64,000 bases of DNA, taken from NCBI GenBank assembly GCA_028023455.1, contig JAQFVV010006306.1, positions 3,935,001 to 3,999,000 of the forward strand. The letters run 5' to 3'. The position numbers were made by a program, and so were the translations under genes. Shown here piece after piece: positions 50,882 to 60,668 of the stretch (positions within the stretch are counted from its first letter, which is position 1; the number at the start of each line of letters is the position of its first letter). Source of the stretch: Epiperipatus broadwayi (taxonomy: Eukaryota; Onychophora; Udeonychophora; Euonychophora; Peripatidae). The notes beneath the pieces were generated by a model. It worked only from the letters and a program-made list of their open reading frames with translations. It was not told the DNA's origin and made no database searches.

Positions 50882-51568
50882 ATCAGTAATGACTGGAAGG
50901 TTGCTATTCTTCCACATGCGCCTTACAATTACTTTCAGACAGCCAATAGCTGTTAAAACAGCAGTCTGAGAAGCGATCAGGCCTAGACACATGACAGATT
51001 TTTTGACAAGAAAAGAATGATACCAATCTTCTCTTTTACTTAACTTTTATATATATATAAGCCAGTCTTAAGCATTTTGGCTTGAAAGCATGAATATATA
51101 AACATAAACATCTATTATTCACTGAGTTATTAATTTATGATATTACAGCGCGAAATCTTAGATTTACTACACCACAATTTTCTAGATGTTAATATAAGTT
51201 ATCAGCAACGTATGTAAATAATATTTTGTTTAAATCGCATGTTGTTATTAAATTAGTAATGACTGGAAGGTTGCTATTCTTCCACATGCGCCTTACAATT
51301 ACTTTCAGACAGCCAATAGCTGTTAAAACAGCGGTCTGAGAAGCGATCAGGCCTTATATATATAAAAGTTAAGTAAAAGAGAAGATTGGTATCATTCTTT
51401 TCTTGTCAAAAAATCTCTGTCATGTGTCTAGGCCTGATCGCTTCTCAGACCACTGTTTTAACAGCTATTGGCTGTCTGAAAGTAATTGTAAGGCGCATGT
51501 GGAAGAATAGCAACCTTCCAGTAATTACTGATTTAATAACAACATGCGATTTGAACAAAAATATTATT
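50882..51568. mobile_element. R4 retroposon, compound inverted insertion with 13-bp TSD
   Basis: A full minus-oriented R4 (about 50,890-51,205) is followed by a minus fragment (51,255-51,355) joined head-on to a plus fragment (51,355-51,535). All three carry GCGCATGTGGAAGAATAGC and the GCTATTGGCTGTCTG segment. The whole compound is bounded by aacatgcaattaa (50,869-50,881 and 51,569-51,581), so it entered as one unit. Confidence 0.8.
50935..51060 (+). promoter_or_regulatory. CCAAT and TATA-like pair inside R4
   Basis: Reading plus here (minus for R4), CAGCCAATAGC at about 50,940 is followed roughly 100 bp later by TTTATATATATATAAGCC. The spacing and order suit a Pol II promoter. This is pattern only, and the AT-rich background makes chance TATA matches common. 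Confidence 0.25.
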
Positions 51569-51699
51569 AACATGCAATTAATTAATTTTTTTTTATATAT
51601 TGTATCACATACAAATGCTTCTCGTAACTTTAACAAACATGTTTTATGGAAGAAATATAATTTTCTTCTTCTTCCTTTTTCTATATATTGATTTCTACT

Positions 51700-52968
51700 T
51701 TAACATATCATACCATTTACAACTTTCTTAAATACTTTATCAATACTCTTTATTTATATCAAAACGAATAGTTTCAACTGTCCTGCAGTCATCATCAGAG
51801 CTACAATATTCAAATATATAATTAATACACTTATACACATATTCATATACATAATTAAATACACAAAATAAACAAAAATAAAATATACATTTTCACCTGA
51901 CTATTATAAATAATCATTTCCCATTTTATTATTTTACTCTTAAATAATTCTATCAATATTTATTTTATATCACTTTATTTTATTTTTTTAAAAAAATTAT
52001 TATTTATTATAATTATAAACTTTAACATGTATTCTACTATTTAATACATATTATTGCCACTTTACTTACATTTTACATCAACTTCTAACCTTTTCTTATT
52101 TTTATTAAATATTTTATAATTATCGATTAACTTTTCCCACATTTTTAAAAACCCAACTGACAAAATTTGTACACTTGTTTAACACTCCCCTCTATTGTCA
52201 TTTTCTTCAACTTTATTCTTTTAACCTCTTTCAAATTCAAACTATTATTAATAATAATTGCTTATAAATTATTACCTTTATCCCAAAATCTCTATTAAGA
52301 TTTGGTTTTATATTCTTAAACAATAATTTCTTAAGACAATAATTTTATAAGCAATTATTATTAATAATAGTTTGAATTTGAAAAAGGTTAAAAGAATAAA
52401 GTTGAAGAAAATGACAATAGAGGGAAGTGTTAAACTAGTGTACAAATTTTGAAAATTTTGTCAGTTGGGTTTTTAGAAATAGGATTATAAAGAGGTAGAT
52501 AATTTTTGTAATGTAAAAAAAGTAATTTGTAATGTGGGAAAAGTTAATTGATAATTATAAAATATTTAATAAAAATAAGAACAGGCTAGAAGTTGATTTA
52601 TAATATAAGTAAAATGATAATATGTATTAAATAGTAGAATAAATGTTAAAGTTTACAATTATAATAAATAATAATTATAAAAAAAATAAAGTGATATAAA
52701 ATAAATATTGATAGAATTATTTAAGGTAAAGTAATAAAATGGGAAATTATTATTTATAATGGTCAGGTTAAAATGTATATTTTATTTTTGTTTATTTTGT
52801 GTATTAAATTATGTATATGAATATGTGTAAAAGTGTATTAATTTTATAATTATATATTTGAATACCGTAGTTCTGATGATGACTGCAGGATGGTCAAAAT
52901 TGTTAGTTTTGATATAAATAAAGAGTATTGATAAAGTGTTTAAGAAAGTTGTAAATGGTATGATATAG
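51700..52968. repeat. 1.27-kb near-perfect palindrome with hammerhead-like cores in both arms
   Basis: The arms of about 600 bp are inverted copies, with the centre near 52,300. Left outer sequence CATACCATTTACAACTTTC returns as GAAAGTTGTAAATGGTATG on the right. Each arm carries the core: minus at 51,770-51,802 (GTTTCAACTGTCCTGCAGTC...) and plus at 52,869-52,902 (CTGATGATGACTGCAGGATG...). The inner arms include CCTCTATTGTCATTTTC and its inverse. No coding capacity is seen. Confidence 0.85.
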
Positions 52969-52972
52969 TAAA

Positions 52973-53130
52973 ATATGTTTTACTTGCTAATATTAAAAAA
53001 TATCAATTTGATTATATATTCCTGCTAACTTTAAAAAATAGTAATAATTGTATTATAAATTCCATTCACAACATGTAATTAATTACATTTTTTTTTCAAA
53101 ATATCATATATATAAACGCTAAAATTTTTT
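52973..53130. repeat. Second copy of segment X (first copy at 50,770)
   Basis: ATATGTTTTACTTGCTAATATT ... TTCCTGCTAACTTTAAAAAATAG ... CACAACATGTAATTAATTA matches 50,770-50,881 plus 51,582-51,600 in direct orientation. The first copy is split by the R4 insertion at 50,882. Confidence 0.65.
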
Positions 53131-53149
53131 AAGCAAGTGAAAAAACCAA

Positions 53150-53318
53150 CAGGGGAGAATACTTCTGCAGCAGTGGTTATTCGGTGGCTTGTACAGAGAC
53201 CGGTGAATGCTTTATAGTAAATGTTCCAAGGAGAACAGCTACTATTCTTACAAATGTTATTAAAGAAAGTGTGGCCAATGGATCTATAATTTATTCTAAT
53301 AACTAAAAGGTATTGAAC
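53150..53318 (+). pseudogene. Merlin/IS1595-like DDE transposase fragment
   Basis: The plus strand reads WLFGGLYRD in one frame and, after a one-base shift, TGECFIVNVPRRTATILTNV, then IKESVANGSIIYSN before a stop. The order W-x-F-G-G ... C-F-x-V-x-V-x-x-R-x-x-x-T-L ... G-S-x-I-x-S-D is that of the second-Asp region of Merlin and ISXO2/IS1595 transposases. Here the expected Asp after S is Asn. Terminal repeats were not found, so this is a small relic. Confidence 0.7.
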
Positions 53319-53736
53319 ATTTTATAAGATGAATTGCAAATATAACTTCATTTTTATAGGTATTTTTTTTTAAAACTTCCTGTAGCCTGAATTATTAAAT
53401 TTATTGTTGTAGTTTTGTGTTATTCCTATGAATGGAATTTATAATACATTTATTGCTATTTTTTATAAGATAGCAAGAATTTACATTCAATTTATTGAAT
53501 ATTTTTTAATATTAACAAGTAAAACATATTCATATAATAACATTTCACTCTTCTTACACTTTAAAGCAAAATATATTTATTTATTCTTTACAGTAGATTT
53601 CATAAATATTACATTGAATTTCTAAAATTATGGCAAAGATAAAAGGTGAATAAATATAAATATGATAATAATTATGAATAAAAATAAAGAATAAAATATA
53701 TTTAAAAAGTTAAAAGTTATAGAATAGTAAGTTTAA

Positions 53737-54216
53737 CATCACATGATCACTATCTCATACTAGCACAATAATTGTTATTATTGTGCTAGTATGTTTAGTG
53801 GTTTAACACCAATCCTGCCTAATAGGATAGTGGTGGCTATGGTTGTTAAAGAGCCAAAGACACCAAAATGTATGGGTACTGAATTGAGTTCAGACCCATA
53901 TGACTATATAAGCTATTGAGCTTGGATTGAAAATATTAATAGTGTTTTCAATTTCATTCTCATAGTTTTGTAGTTAAATAGAGTTAAAAGGTGGGTGCTG
54001 GAGGGTTGCATTAGATCCTAAGATCTAGGTGCAGTGCTCTCTGATCCAAGGCTCCTCACTGATGAAGGCCACAAGCCAGAAACTAGTCTGGGGATATTGG
54101 ATGAGTAGGCACTAGATAGGGATTTTATGCACAAGCCTTCTGGCATCCATTGATTGCTCTTGTTAGCACAAGATGGCACTACTATATGGAGAGTGTTGTT
54201 TTATTTTGAATTGTTT
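53737..54216 (-). mobile_element. FB retroposon, copy 15 (480 bp, 14-bp TSD)
   Basis: Reverse-oriented. It begins CATCACATGATCAC and ends GTGTTGTTTTATTTTGAATTGTTT, flanked by aatagtaagtttaa (53,723-53,736 and 54,217-54,230). About 400 bases (from GGTTTAACACCAATCC) are nearly identical to 27,590-27,990, with only a handful of substitutions seen by eye. The two copies therefore have a very recent common source. Confidence 0.87.
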
Positions 54217-54329
54217 AATAGTAAGTTTAATGAATAAAGTGATGTTAATAATTAAGTTGATAAAATTGTAAGATTATAATAGATATATGTATGAAATATG
54301 GTTGTATTGGTCTAATGTTTAAATTTTGT

Positions 54330-54372
54330 AGATCTGATGAGGACTGCTAGGAACGGTCGAAACTGTAAAGAA
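54330..54372 (+). ncRNA. Hammerhead-like motif, best-conserved core
   Basis: GATCTGATGAGGACTGCTAG then GAACGGTCGAAACTGTAAAG contains an exact CTGATGA and an exact CGAAAC, joined by a GAC/GTC stem. One extra base sits between CTGATGA and the stem compared with textbook hammerheads. I could not identify a matching stem III/I and cleavage triplet with confidence. The FB copy at 54,385 is inserted just downstream. Confidence 0.5.
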
Positions 54373-54384
54373 TAAATATATTTT

Positions 54385-54507
54385 CATGATCACTACCTCA
54401 TACTAGCACATAATTGTTATTAAACAATTCACAAGCTTTCTGGCATCCATTGATTGCTCTTGTTAGCACAAGATGGCACTACTATATGGAGAGTTTTGCT
54501 TTGTTTT
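54385..54507 (-). mobile_element. FB retroposon, copy 16 (123 bp, 15-bp TSD, empty site nearby)
   Basis: A short reverse-oriented copy (CATGATCACTACCTC ... GGAGAGTTTTGCTTTG) is flanked by gaataaatatatttt (54,370-54,384 and 54,508-54,522). The sequence it interrupts exists uninterrupted, in inverted orientation, at about 53,540-53,600, so the unoccupied target is visible in the same window. Confidence 0.9.
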
Positions 54508-54619
54508 GAATAAATATATTTTGCTTTAAAGTGTAAGAAGAGTGAAATGTTGTTATATAAAAAAAGAAAAAATAAAGAAGGAAAGAGGAAGAGAAAGTAT
54601 TGAAGATTATAAAACATAT

Positions 54620-55490
54620 TCATTAGGGTTTTGGGATAACTATGTCACTGAAAATTTATAACAAAAAAACATAGCTGTCAACCTTGGTGTCCAGAATTAT
54701 CCATAATCAATCTTTGTGTCCGGATCATCCTTATATCTTTTTTGCATGTGGCTAATATTTTGGATTAAAAAAGGACATAGATTAAGATTTATAAATCAGT
54801 AAAAAACAAATAATAATAATAATAATAATGAAGTACAAAATTGCCAAATAATTAATTATATTATGTTTAAATAAATTGATATATATATATGTTAAATAAT
54901 GGTTTATCATGTAAGAAAATTGCAAATAGTAATCATTAAGAAAATGTAATTCCTTAGTTTATATATTTAAATTTAGAGTAGGTATGAATCATTTTCTTTT
55001 AAAATAATAAAATTAAAAAAAAATTAATGAGAAAAATTAAATTAGTTTTTTTAAAGGTTAAAAATATATTTTTGAATTATATTTAAAAAAAAAAATACTT
55101 TTTTTTATATCCAATTAGTAATCTGTAATTTTGAAAAACAAAATAGATGGATTGATTGTATTCTCTTTTTTGTTGTTGTTGAATTTTGAAGTAATCAAAA
55201 TATTCATTAAACAAAAAATCCCATTGAAAATTAAAAACAATGATAGGTTAGAAGATTAGAACGATTAATCTAGAATAGAATCCCATCCCAAAGATTATAG
55301 CCCATGGCATTCTTCATATTTGTGGACTATCTAAGTAAAAAAAAGTAAAAGTAATCTGAGAGTGAAGTTATAATCCACCTATACAGACAATGATTGAGTA
55401 CAAAAGGAAAAATAATAAATAACAATAAATATTATTTGTTAAATGTTACAATTTTTTACATCTACATAATGTTAAATGAATTGGTAAACA
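54620..55490. other. AT-rich intron, nothing recognised
   Basis: Simple AT-rich sequence with (TAA)n and (TA)n runs near 54,810 and 54,885. Confidence 0.6.
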
Positions 55491-55499
55491 ATTATGATC

Positions 55500-55890
55500 A
55501 TTTAAGTAGAGGGGTTTGAACTTAGTATTTTTCAGTTTATTCATCCTCCACTCCATCTCAAGCAACCGAAAGATAACCACACACATGCGAAAAAGATACA
55601 TAATCCTCACTATATGTATTGCATGTAGAACCAGCACTCAGCAGTTGGGCCAGACCATAATCTCCCACATATAGAACGGTTGAAGGTGAGAGGTTTGACG
55701 CCTGTCCATTAAAGTTGGAGGAGGAATTGCTATCTTAATAAACTGGCCACTGATTGCATATATGTATGGAAGATGGTGACCTGGACCAACTGATGAGTTC
55801 TAGTTCAGGATGTGTGTGGTAATATGTATGGAGTGCAGGACAAATAGACTGAAAAATCCAGAGTTCAAATCCCTCTATTTATATATATTT
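55500..55890. repeat. Family B inverted pair
   Basis: A minus copy (55,500-55,665; GAGTGCTGGTTCTACATGC inverted, ending AGTTCAAACCCCTC) faces a plus copy (55,685-55,890; TTTGACGCCTGTCC ... GAGTTCAAATCCCTC). The junction is near 55,670. Like FB and R4, this family occurs as an inverted dimer. Confidence 0.6.
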
Positions 55891-56204
55891 AAGACATTCA
55901 GTATAAGCAAGTTACATACTGTCTTAGAATTATAATCATTATAATTTACGGTTATGCTGATTTAGTTCTTCAATGAATATAAAATCATGAAATAAAAAAC
56001 AAGGATTATCTTAAAACAAACAAACAAACAAAAAAAAAAAACAATATGAAGAATAGAAAGGATTATATAAAATTTGAATTATCTGTAATAATGGGTATAA
56101 GAGTATAATTGAATTATTGTAATGTGTGGTTATATAGTAATTTTTAATGACATTGTGATTATTTTTGTTTCAAACACCTGTGACAAATGATTTTTTCATA
56201 ATAA

Positions 56205-56380
56205 GTAAATTTTATTATTGCTTCGATTGTCTTGCAGTCTTCTAATTTTTTAAAAGTAAAAAAAAACATTTTTTTTTACTTTTAAAAAATTAAAGTTAAA
56301 GTGGTTCTGAAGAAGACTGCAAGACAGTCGAAACACAAAATTGTGTATGCATAGATGTACAATAAAAGGTTTTGATAAAA
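56205..56380. repeat. Inverted pair of hammerhead-like units
   Basis: A minus core at 56,218-56,245 and a plus core at 56,303-56,340 (TTCTGAAGAAGACTGCAAG then ACAGTCGAAACAC) are separated by an A/T-rich hairpin loop. In the plus core, GACTG and CAGTC form a perfect 5-bp stem around CAAGA. The flank TGTACAATAAAAGG matches the 47.4-kb copy inverted. Confidence 0.6.
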
Positions 56381-56639
56381 AGTGTTTAAAGCACAGTGAA
56401 TAAATTGCATATATATTATTAAACTTTGTTAATAATATAATTGATAATTTTGTTCATTTGGCCATTGAAAAAACAACATTTCAGTTATTTACCATTTATA
56501 TATGATTATAGCATAAATAAAGAATTTATCAGAAATATTTAACAGAAGATGAATTAAAAAAATGTTTAATTAATGAATAATTACTACATCTAGCAATCTG
56601 GTTATATTAAATTTAATAAAGTTAAAAAATATATCTGTG

Positions 56640-59470
56640 GATTTTAATTTTAAAAAAGTTGAATTCTTTTTTTAATGAAAAATATTAGAAATAACCAAAG
56701 TAGAGAGAGAAAAGAAATGACCAACATTACCGATTCATTGCAGAATAAAGATTTTTTCAAGTTTAATGCCCTTTCTCTGATCCTAGCCTCTCTTTTCCAC
56801 AACACATCAGCTAATTTCCTTATTTCATTCACCCATCTCACTAATAGTCTATTTCCAAATCTTTTATATCTCCCAGGATCCAGTTTAAGATTTCAACTAT
56901 CTATCTGTTTCATCTCTATTAGCAATATGTCCAGATGAGCTCTATTTCAGTTTCTCAATTTTTTCCATGATGATATCATTATTACCTATTTGTTATCTCA
57001 TTCATGTATTTTGCTTCTGGTCTTTTCTTATTACACCTAGCATACATCTCTCCACACTGCGATTAGTGGTCTGAAGTCTGTGAATTGCTGATATGTTAAG
57101 TGTTCAAGCCTAAGATAAAATACATCTATTAAAAACTTTCCTTTTCAAACACATAGGCATATTTCCTTTTAATACTAGGTTATTTCTAGAAGAAGTATTG
57201 CATCCAAGTTTAATTATGATTAATTCCATCCATTATATTTCTACCTGTATTAATAATTTGACCAAGATATTTGTAGTTGTTAACTCCTTCTAATTCATGA
57301 TTTTCAATCTTTATTTTCTTTCTTTGAGAAAATCCATAGAACATTACTATAGATTTTTTAGTTCTTATCTTTAATTCTACTTTCTTATTTTCATCTGGTA
57401 ACTCTGAAGCTTTGAAGCATTATTTGTAAAAAAAAAAAAAAAAAAAACAAACAAACAAAAAAACAACCACATCATTTGCAAAATCTAGATGAGTTAAATA
57501 ATCTTTATTTACTTTATTCTCTTGGCTTCCTACTTGAATTCACAAAATATTTCTTGTAAAACTGCTGGAAAAAGTTTTGGAGATAGAGAAACAATCCGTC
57601 ATAAAAATTTTTTAATGAAAATCTTTTTAGTATCATCATGTATTCTAATCATTGTTGTTGCATTTTGATATACATTTTTTAAAATATGACAATATCCTGG
57701 GTCTATATCTTGATGATTTAACCTCATCATAGAAATCCTTGTAGAATCAAATGACTTTTGGTAATCAACAAATCCAAACCATAATGGCAACTCGTATTCC
57801 CTAGTTCTTTCTACAACTTCTCTCGATGCTTGAATGTGATCCATTGTGGTAAAACAACTTTTAAATCCAACTTGTTCTTTTGATTGGCTAAAATTCAAAG
57901 TTCGCTGTAAATGAATTATAATTATCCTGATAAAGATTTTATACATAACTGATAGAAGACTGATAAGTCTATACTTTCTAATATCTTCTTTATCACTTTT
58001 TTAAAGATGAATATTGTTCCATTCACCTGATACAGTTTTACCATTTTAAACATTTGATAAATAACTTTACCAACAGTTTTTTTTTTATTTCTTCTACTGC
58101 TTCTTTTAAGATATCAATTATAATTCCACCAATTTCTAGAACTTTTCCTTTCTTCATAGATTTTATTGCATGTTTTAAAATCTTCATCTAAAATGCTAGA
58201 CAATTCAGAAGATATACTCTGTTTTCTTGTTATTTCCATATAAATCTTTATAGAACTCTTCCACACAGACTTCACAATGTCATCTATTTTTAATAGTGAT
58301 TCTATCGTTTTTTCTTTTTGAACAAATAACTTTCCTTCCAATATTAAGATGATGATACTTTTGAGATTTTTATTTTCTTCTACAGCTTTCCTTAACAATT
58401 GACATTTATATTATCTTTCTATAGCTTTCTTTGCCAATTCACAATTATATTATCTTTTTTGTATCATTTTACAAAACTCTAGATAGTGGATCATTTTAAA
58501 AAATATATATACTCCTTCTTGTCTTCATACACAGTCTTGTCTCAGTAGAAAATTTACTGACAATCGGTTGCTTTTTTGTATTAGTTATCTTTCTTGCAGT
58601 TGTTAATAGAATATCAGCCATCTTTTTATTGATTTCATTAAAGTCTGATTCATTTTCAAAGTCTGTTAATATTTTAAAAGCTATTTATAAGTTCTAATTT
58701 AAACTGATTGGGATATTTTTGAAGATTAGGAATATTAATTGATAATACTGTTTTTTTTTAAAAATAATTTTCATTTCTCTAGTTTTGTATTAATATGTAT
58801 CTTACATATTACCAATCGATAATCCCTTTCTGTTAGTCCATTTCTGTTTAGTTTCCCAAAGAAAGTATTCATAATATATAATTTTTCCTTTTTCTATGAA
58901 CTCATAAATCTAAGCCCTCTCTTAAATCTATCATCATAACCTAATTTACCTATAACATTTTCACCTTTCAATTGTTTACCAATTGTAGCATTAAAGTCTC
59001 CCTCGACAATTTTAAAATGTTGTTTGGTTTGATCAAAAGCACTTTGTATATCTATAAAAAAAAAGCCTCTACTTCTTCATAAAATAAAACCTTGTTGAGG
59101 CATAAACCTAAATTATCCATATTTGGTATTTTTCAGTAATTTGAATATTAATCTTACCATTTTGTCTGATATACTATCAATCATCACAATGTTATTCTTC
59201 CACTTTTCATTTGTAATGAAGTTCACTACATTTGTGATTCCAATATTTTGGCCTTTGTAGTAAAATGTATATCCATTTTTAAAATCATTTTTTGACCTTT
59301 TCTTCGAACTTCACAAAATCCAGCAATTTCCGGTTAATATTAAACAGTTGTTCTTGCAACTTGTGCAATCTTCTTTAACTTGAAAGTGATGAAATGGTAG
59401 CTTGGGTCTGCAGTCAGGGGGTTTCTTAGTGCCCTCTGCCTTCAGCCTCAAGCCAATTTATAGTCTCCAA
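56640..59470 (-). pseudogene. RTE-like LINE, near-complete but decayed
   Basis: Minus-strand frames, broken by many stops, follow the order of a single-ORF RTE-type retrotransposon. At about 59,400-58,900 an APE endonuclease is recognisable (NGYTFYYKGQNIGITN, ISDKMVRLIFKL, VEGDFNATIG). At 57,950-57,600 the RT begins (SKEQVGFKSCFTTMDHI, LPLWFGFVDYQKSFDS), followed by ISPKLF and HLDFANDVVVF. At 57,300-56,700 come thumb and C-terminal motifs (NYKYLGQII, ERCMLGVIRKDQKQN, KLKWSSSGHIA, then VLWKREARIRERA). The catalytic FADD appears as FAND. No poly-A or TSD was identified with confidence. It is non-functional. Confidence 0.85.
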
Positions 59471-59693
59471 TAATAAAACCCATGAAATTCGAATAATTTT
59501 AATAAGTGATTTGTATTTCTGTAAGTTTTACCATTTCGTTTAATAAAAAAAAATTGTAGTGGCATCAAATTATCAAAGTTCAAAATACATAATTTCAACA
59601 GTTGCTATGCAATGAAAAAAAAACATCTCCGTGGAATGTATCACCTCCTTTTTCAATTGCCATGACAGATGACCCATTTTTATATCAATATAG

Positions 59694-59879
59694 CTTGTGA
59701 AATGCTTGAAAGAGAAGCAATAGAGTGCAAAAAATATTAAATGCTAAGCGCTTTCGAGGCCATTTGCCTCATATTCATAGCGATAATGCGAAATGCACTC
59801 TCTATAGCTTTTCTTTCAAGCGCTTCACACACTTTTAATTTTGATATATTATAATATCGAGAGAAAAGTTTAAAATTCC
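59694..59879. mobile_element. 186-bp palindromic element with 14-bp TSD and hammerhead-like centre
   Basis: The arms GTGAAATGCTTGAAAGAGAAG and the inverse CTTTTCTTTCAAGCGCTTC flank a centre that on the minus strand reads ATGAATATGAGGC-AAATG-GCCTCGAAAGCGC. Its GAGGC/GCCTC stem followed by GAAA recalls Penelope-type hammerheads with a mutated core. The flanks are identical ttatatcaatatag (59,680-59,693 and 59,880-59,893). Confidence 0.6.
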
Positions 59880-59982
59880 TTATATCAATATAGTAACTTT
59901 GTTGTTTATTTATGGACTATCTAAGTTTGAATATATTACTATAATTCATACATCAGATTTCTAAAAAAATCACTAACTTGTA

Positions 59983-60195
59983 AACTACACCTACTTTCTC
60001 AATGTAATGTCAGTTTATCAGTCAGATAAAAGAATCACTTTTATCTTATCCAGATTCCCAATGATAAAATAATTAATAGTTTTTAACAAACTTGCAAATA
60101 AAATCTACTTTCTCTTAGTAATGTTAATTCATTGGTCAGACAAAAGTATCCCCTTTTTCTGACCCCCAGATTCTTAAATAATAAATAAATTAAGC
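59983..60195. repeat. Diverged tandem duplication, about 115-bp spacing
   Basis: CTACTTTCTCAATGTAATG ... CAGTCAGATAAAAG ... CCAGATTCCCAATGATAAA recurs as CTACTTTCTCTTAGTAATG ... TGGTCAGACAAAAG ... CCCAGATTCTTAAATAATAAA. Confidence 0.6.
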
Positions 60196-60336
60196 ATAAA
60201 TACTTTGAAAGCATGATATTTTTTTTATTAGCAGCAGATTTTATTATTAAGCCAGCTTACAGTTTCAATTAACAAACCAGATGAAATTTCTAATCATTTT
60301 CAGAAATCAGTAAATAAATGATAGTTATTAAATAGG

Positions 60337-60493
60337 TAATATTGAGAATATAAACTTTATTCATGAATGGACTAAGTTTAAATATGTTACTATATTTCAC
60401 AAGTCATTGCCAAAGAATTATTTTAATGAATTTTAATTACACGTTCCAACCTAGTTGATCCATTACTAAAGTTTATATTCTCAACATTGCACA
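60337..60493. repeat. Hairpin MITE next to exon 2
   Basis: ATTGAGAATATAAACTTTAT pairs with AAAGTTTATATTCTCAACATT over about 30 bp. It lies 176 bp downstream of the exon 2 donor. Confidence 0.65.
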
Positions 60494-60668
60494 ATTTTAT
60501 TATAACAAGGTCGAAAAAATGATGTAGGCCGGATAAAACCATCTTATGGACCAGACGTGGCCCACTGCTGTAATTTGCCTAGTCCTGATCTTAAATCATT
60601 TACATTGTTCCTAATTTACAAAATATCTTAATTTATTGGCTAATGTAAAATAAAATAAAAGAACTGAC

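Larger units (their letters stand above)
22865..60668 (-). other. Intron 2 of the TTBK gene (about 37.8 kb)
   Basis: The interval is bounded by the GTCAGT donor after exon 2 and the TTTAG acceptor before exon 3. It holds no further kinase exon that I could find in either strand's translations. Its content is retroposons, MITEs, one RTE-like LINE, a Merlin scrap and plain AT-rich DNA, listed separately. Confidence 0.85.
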
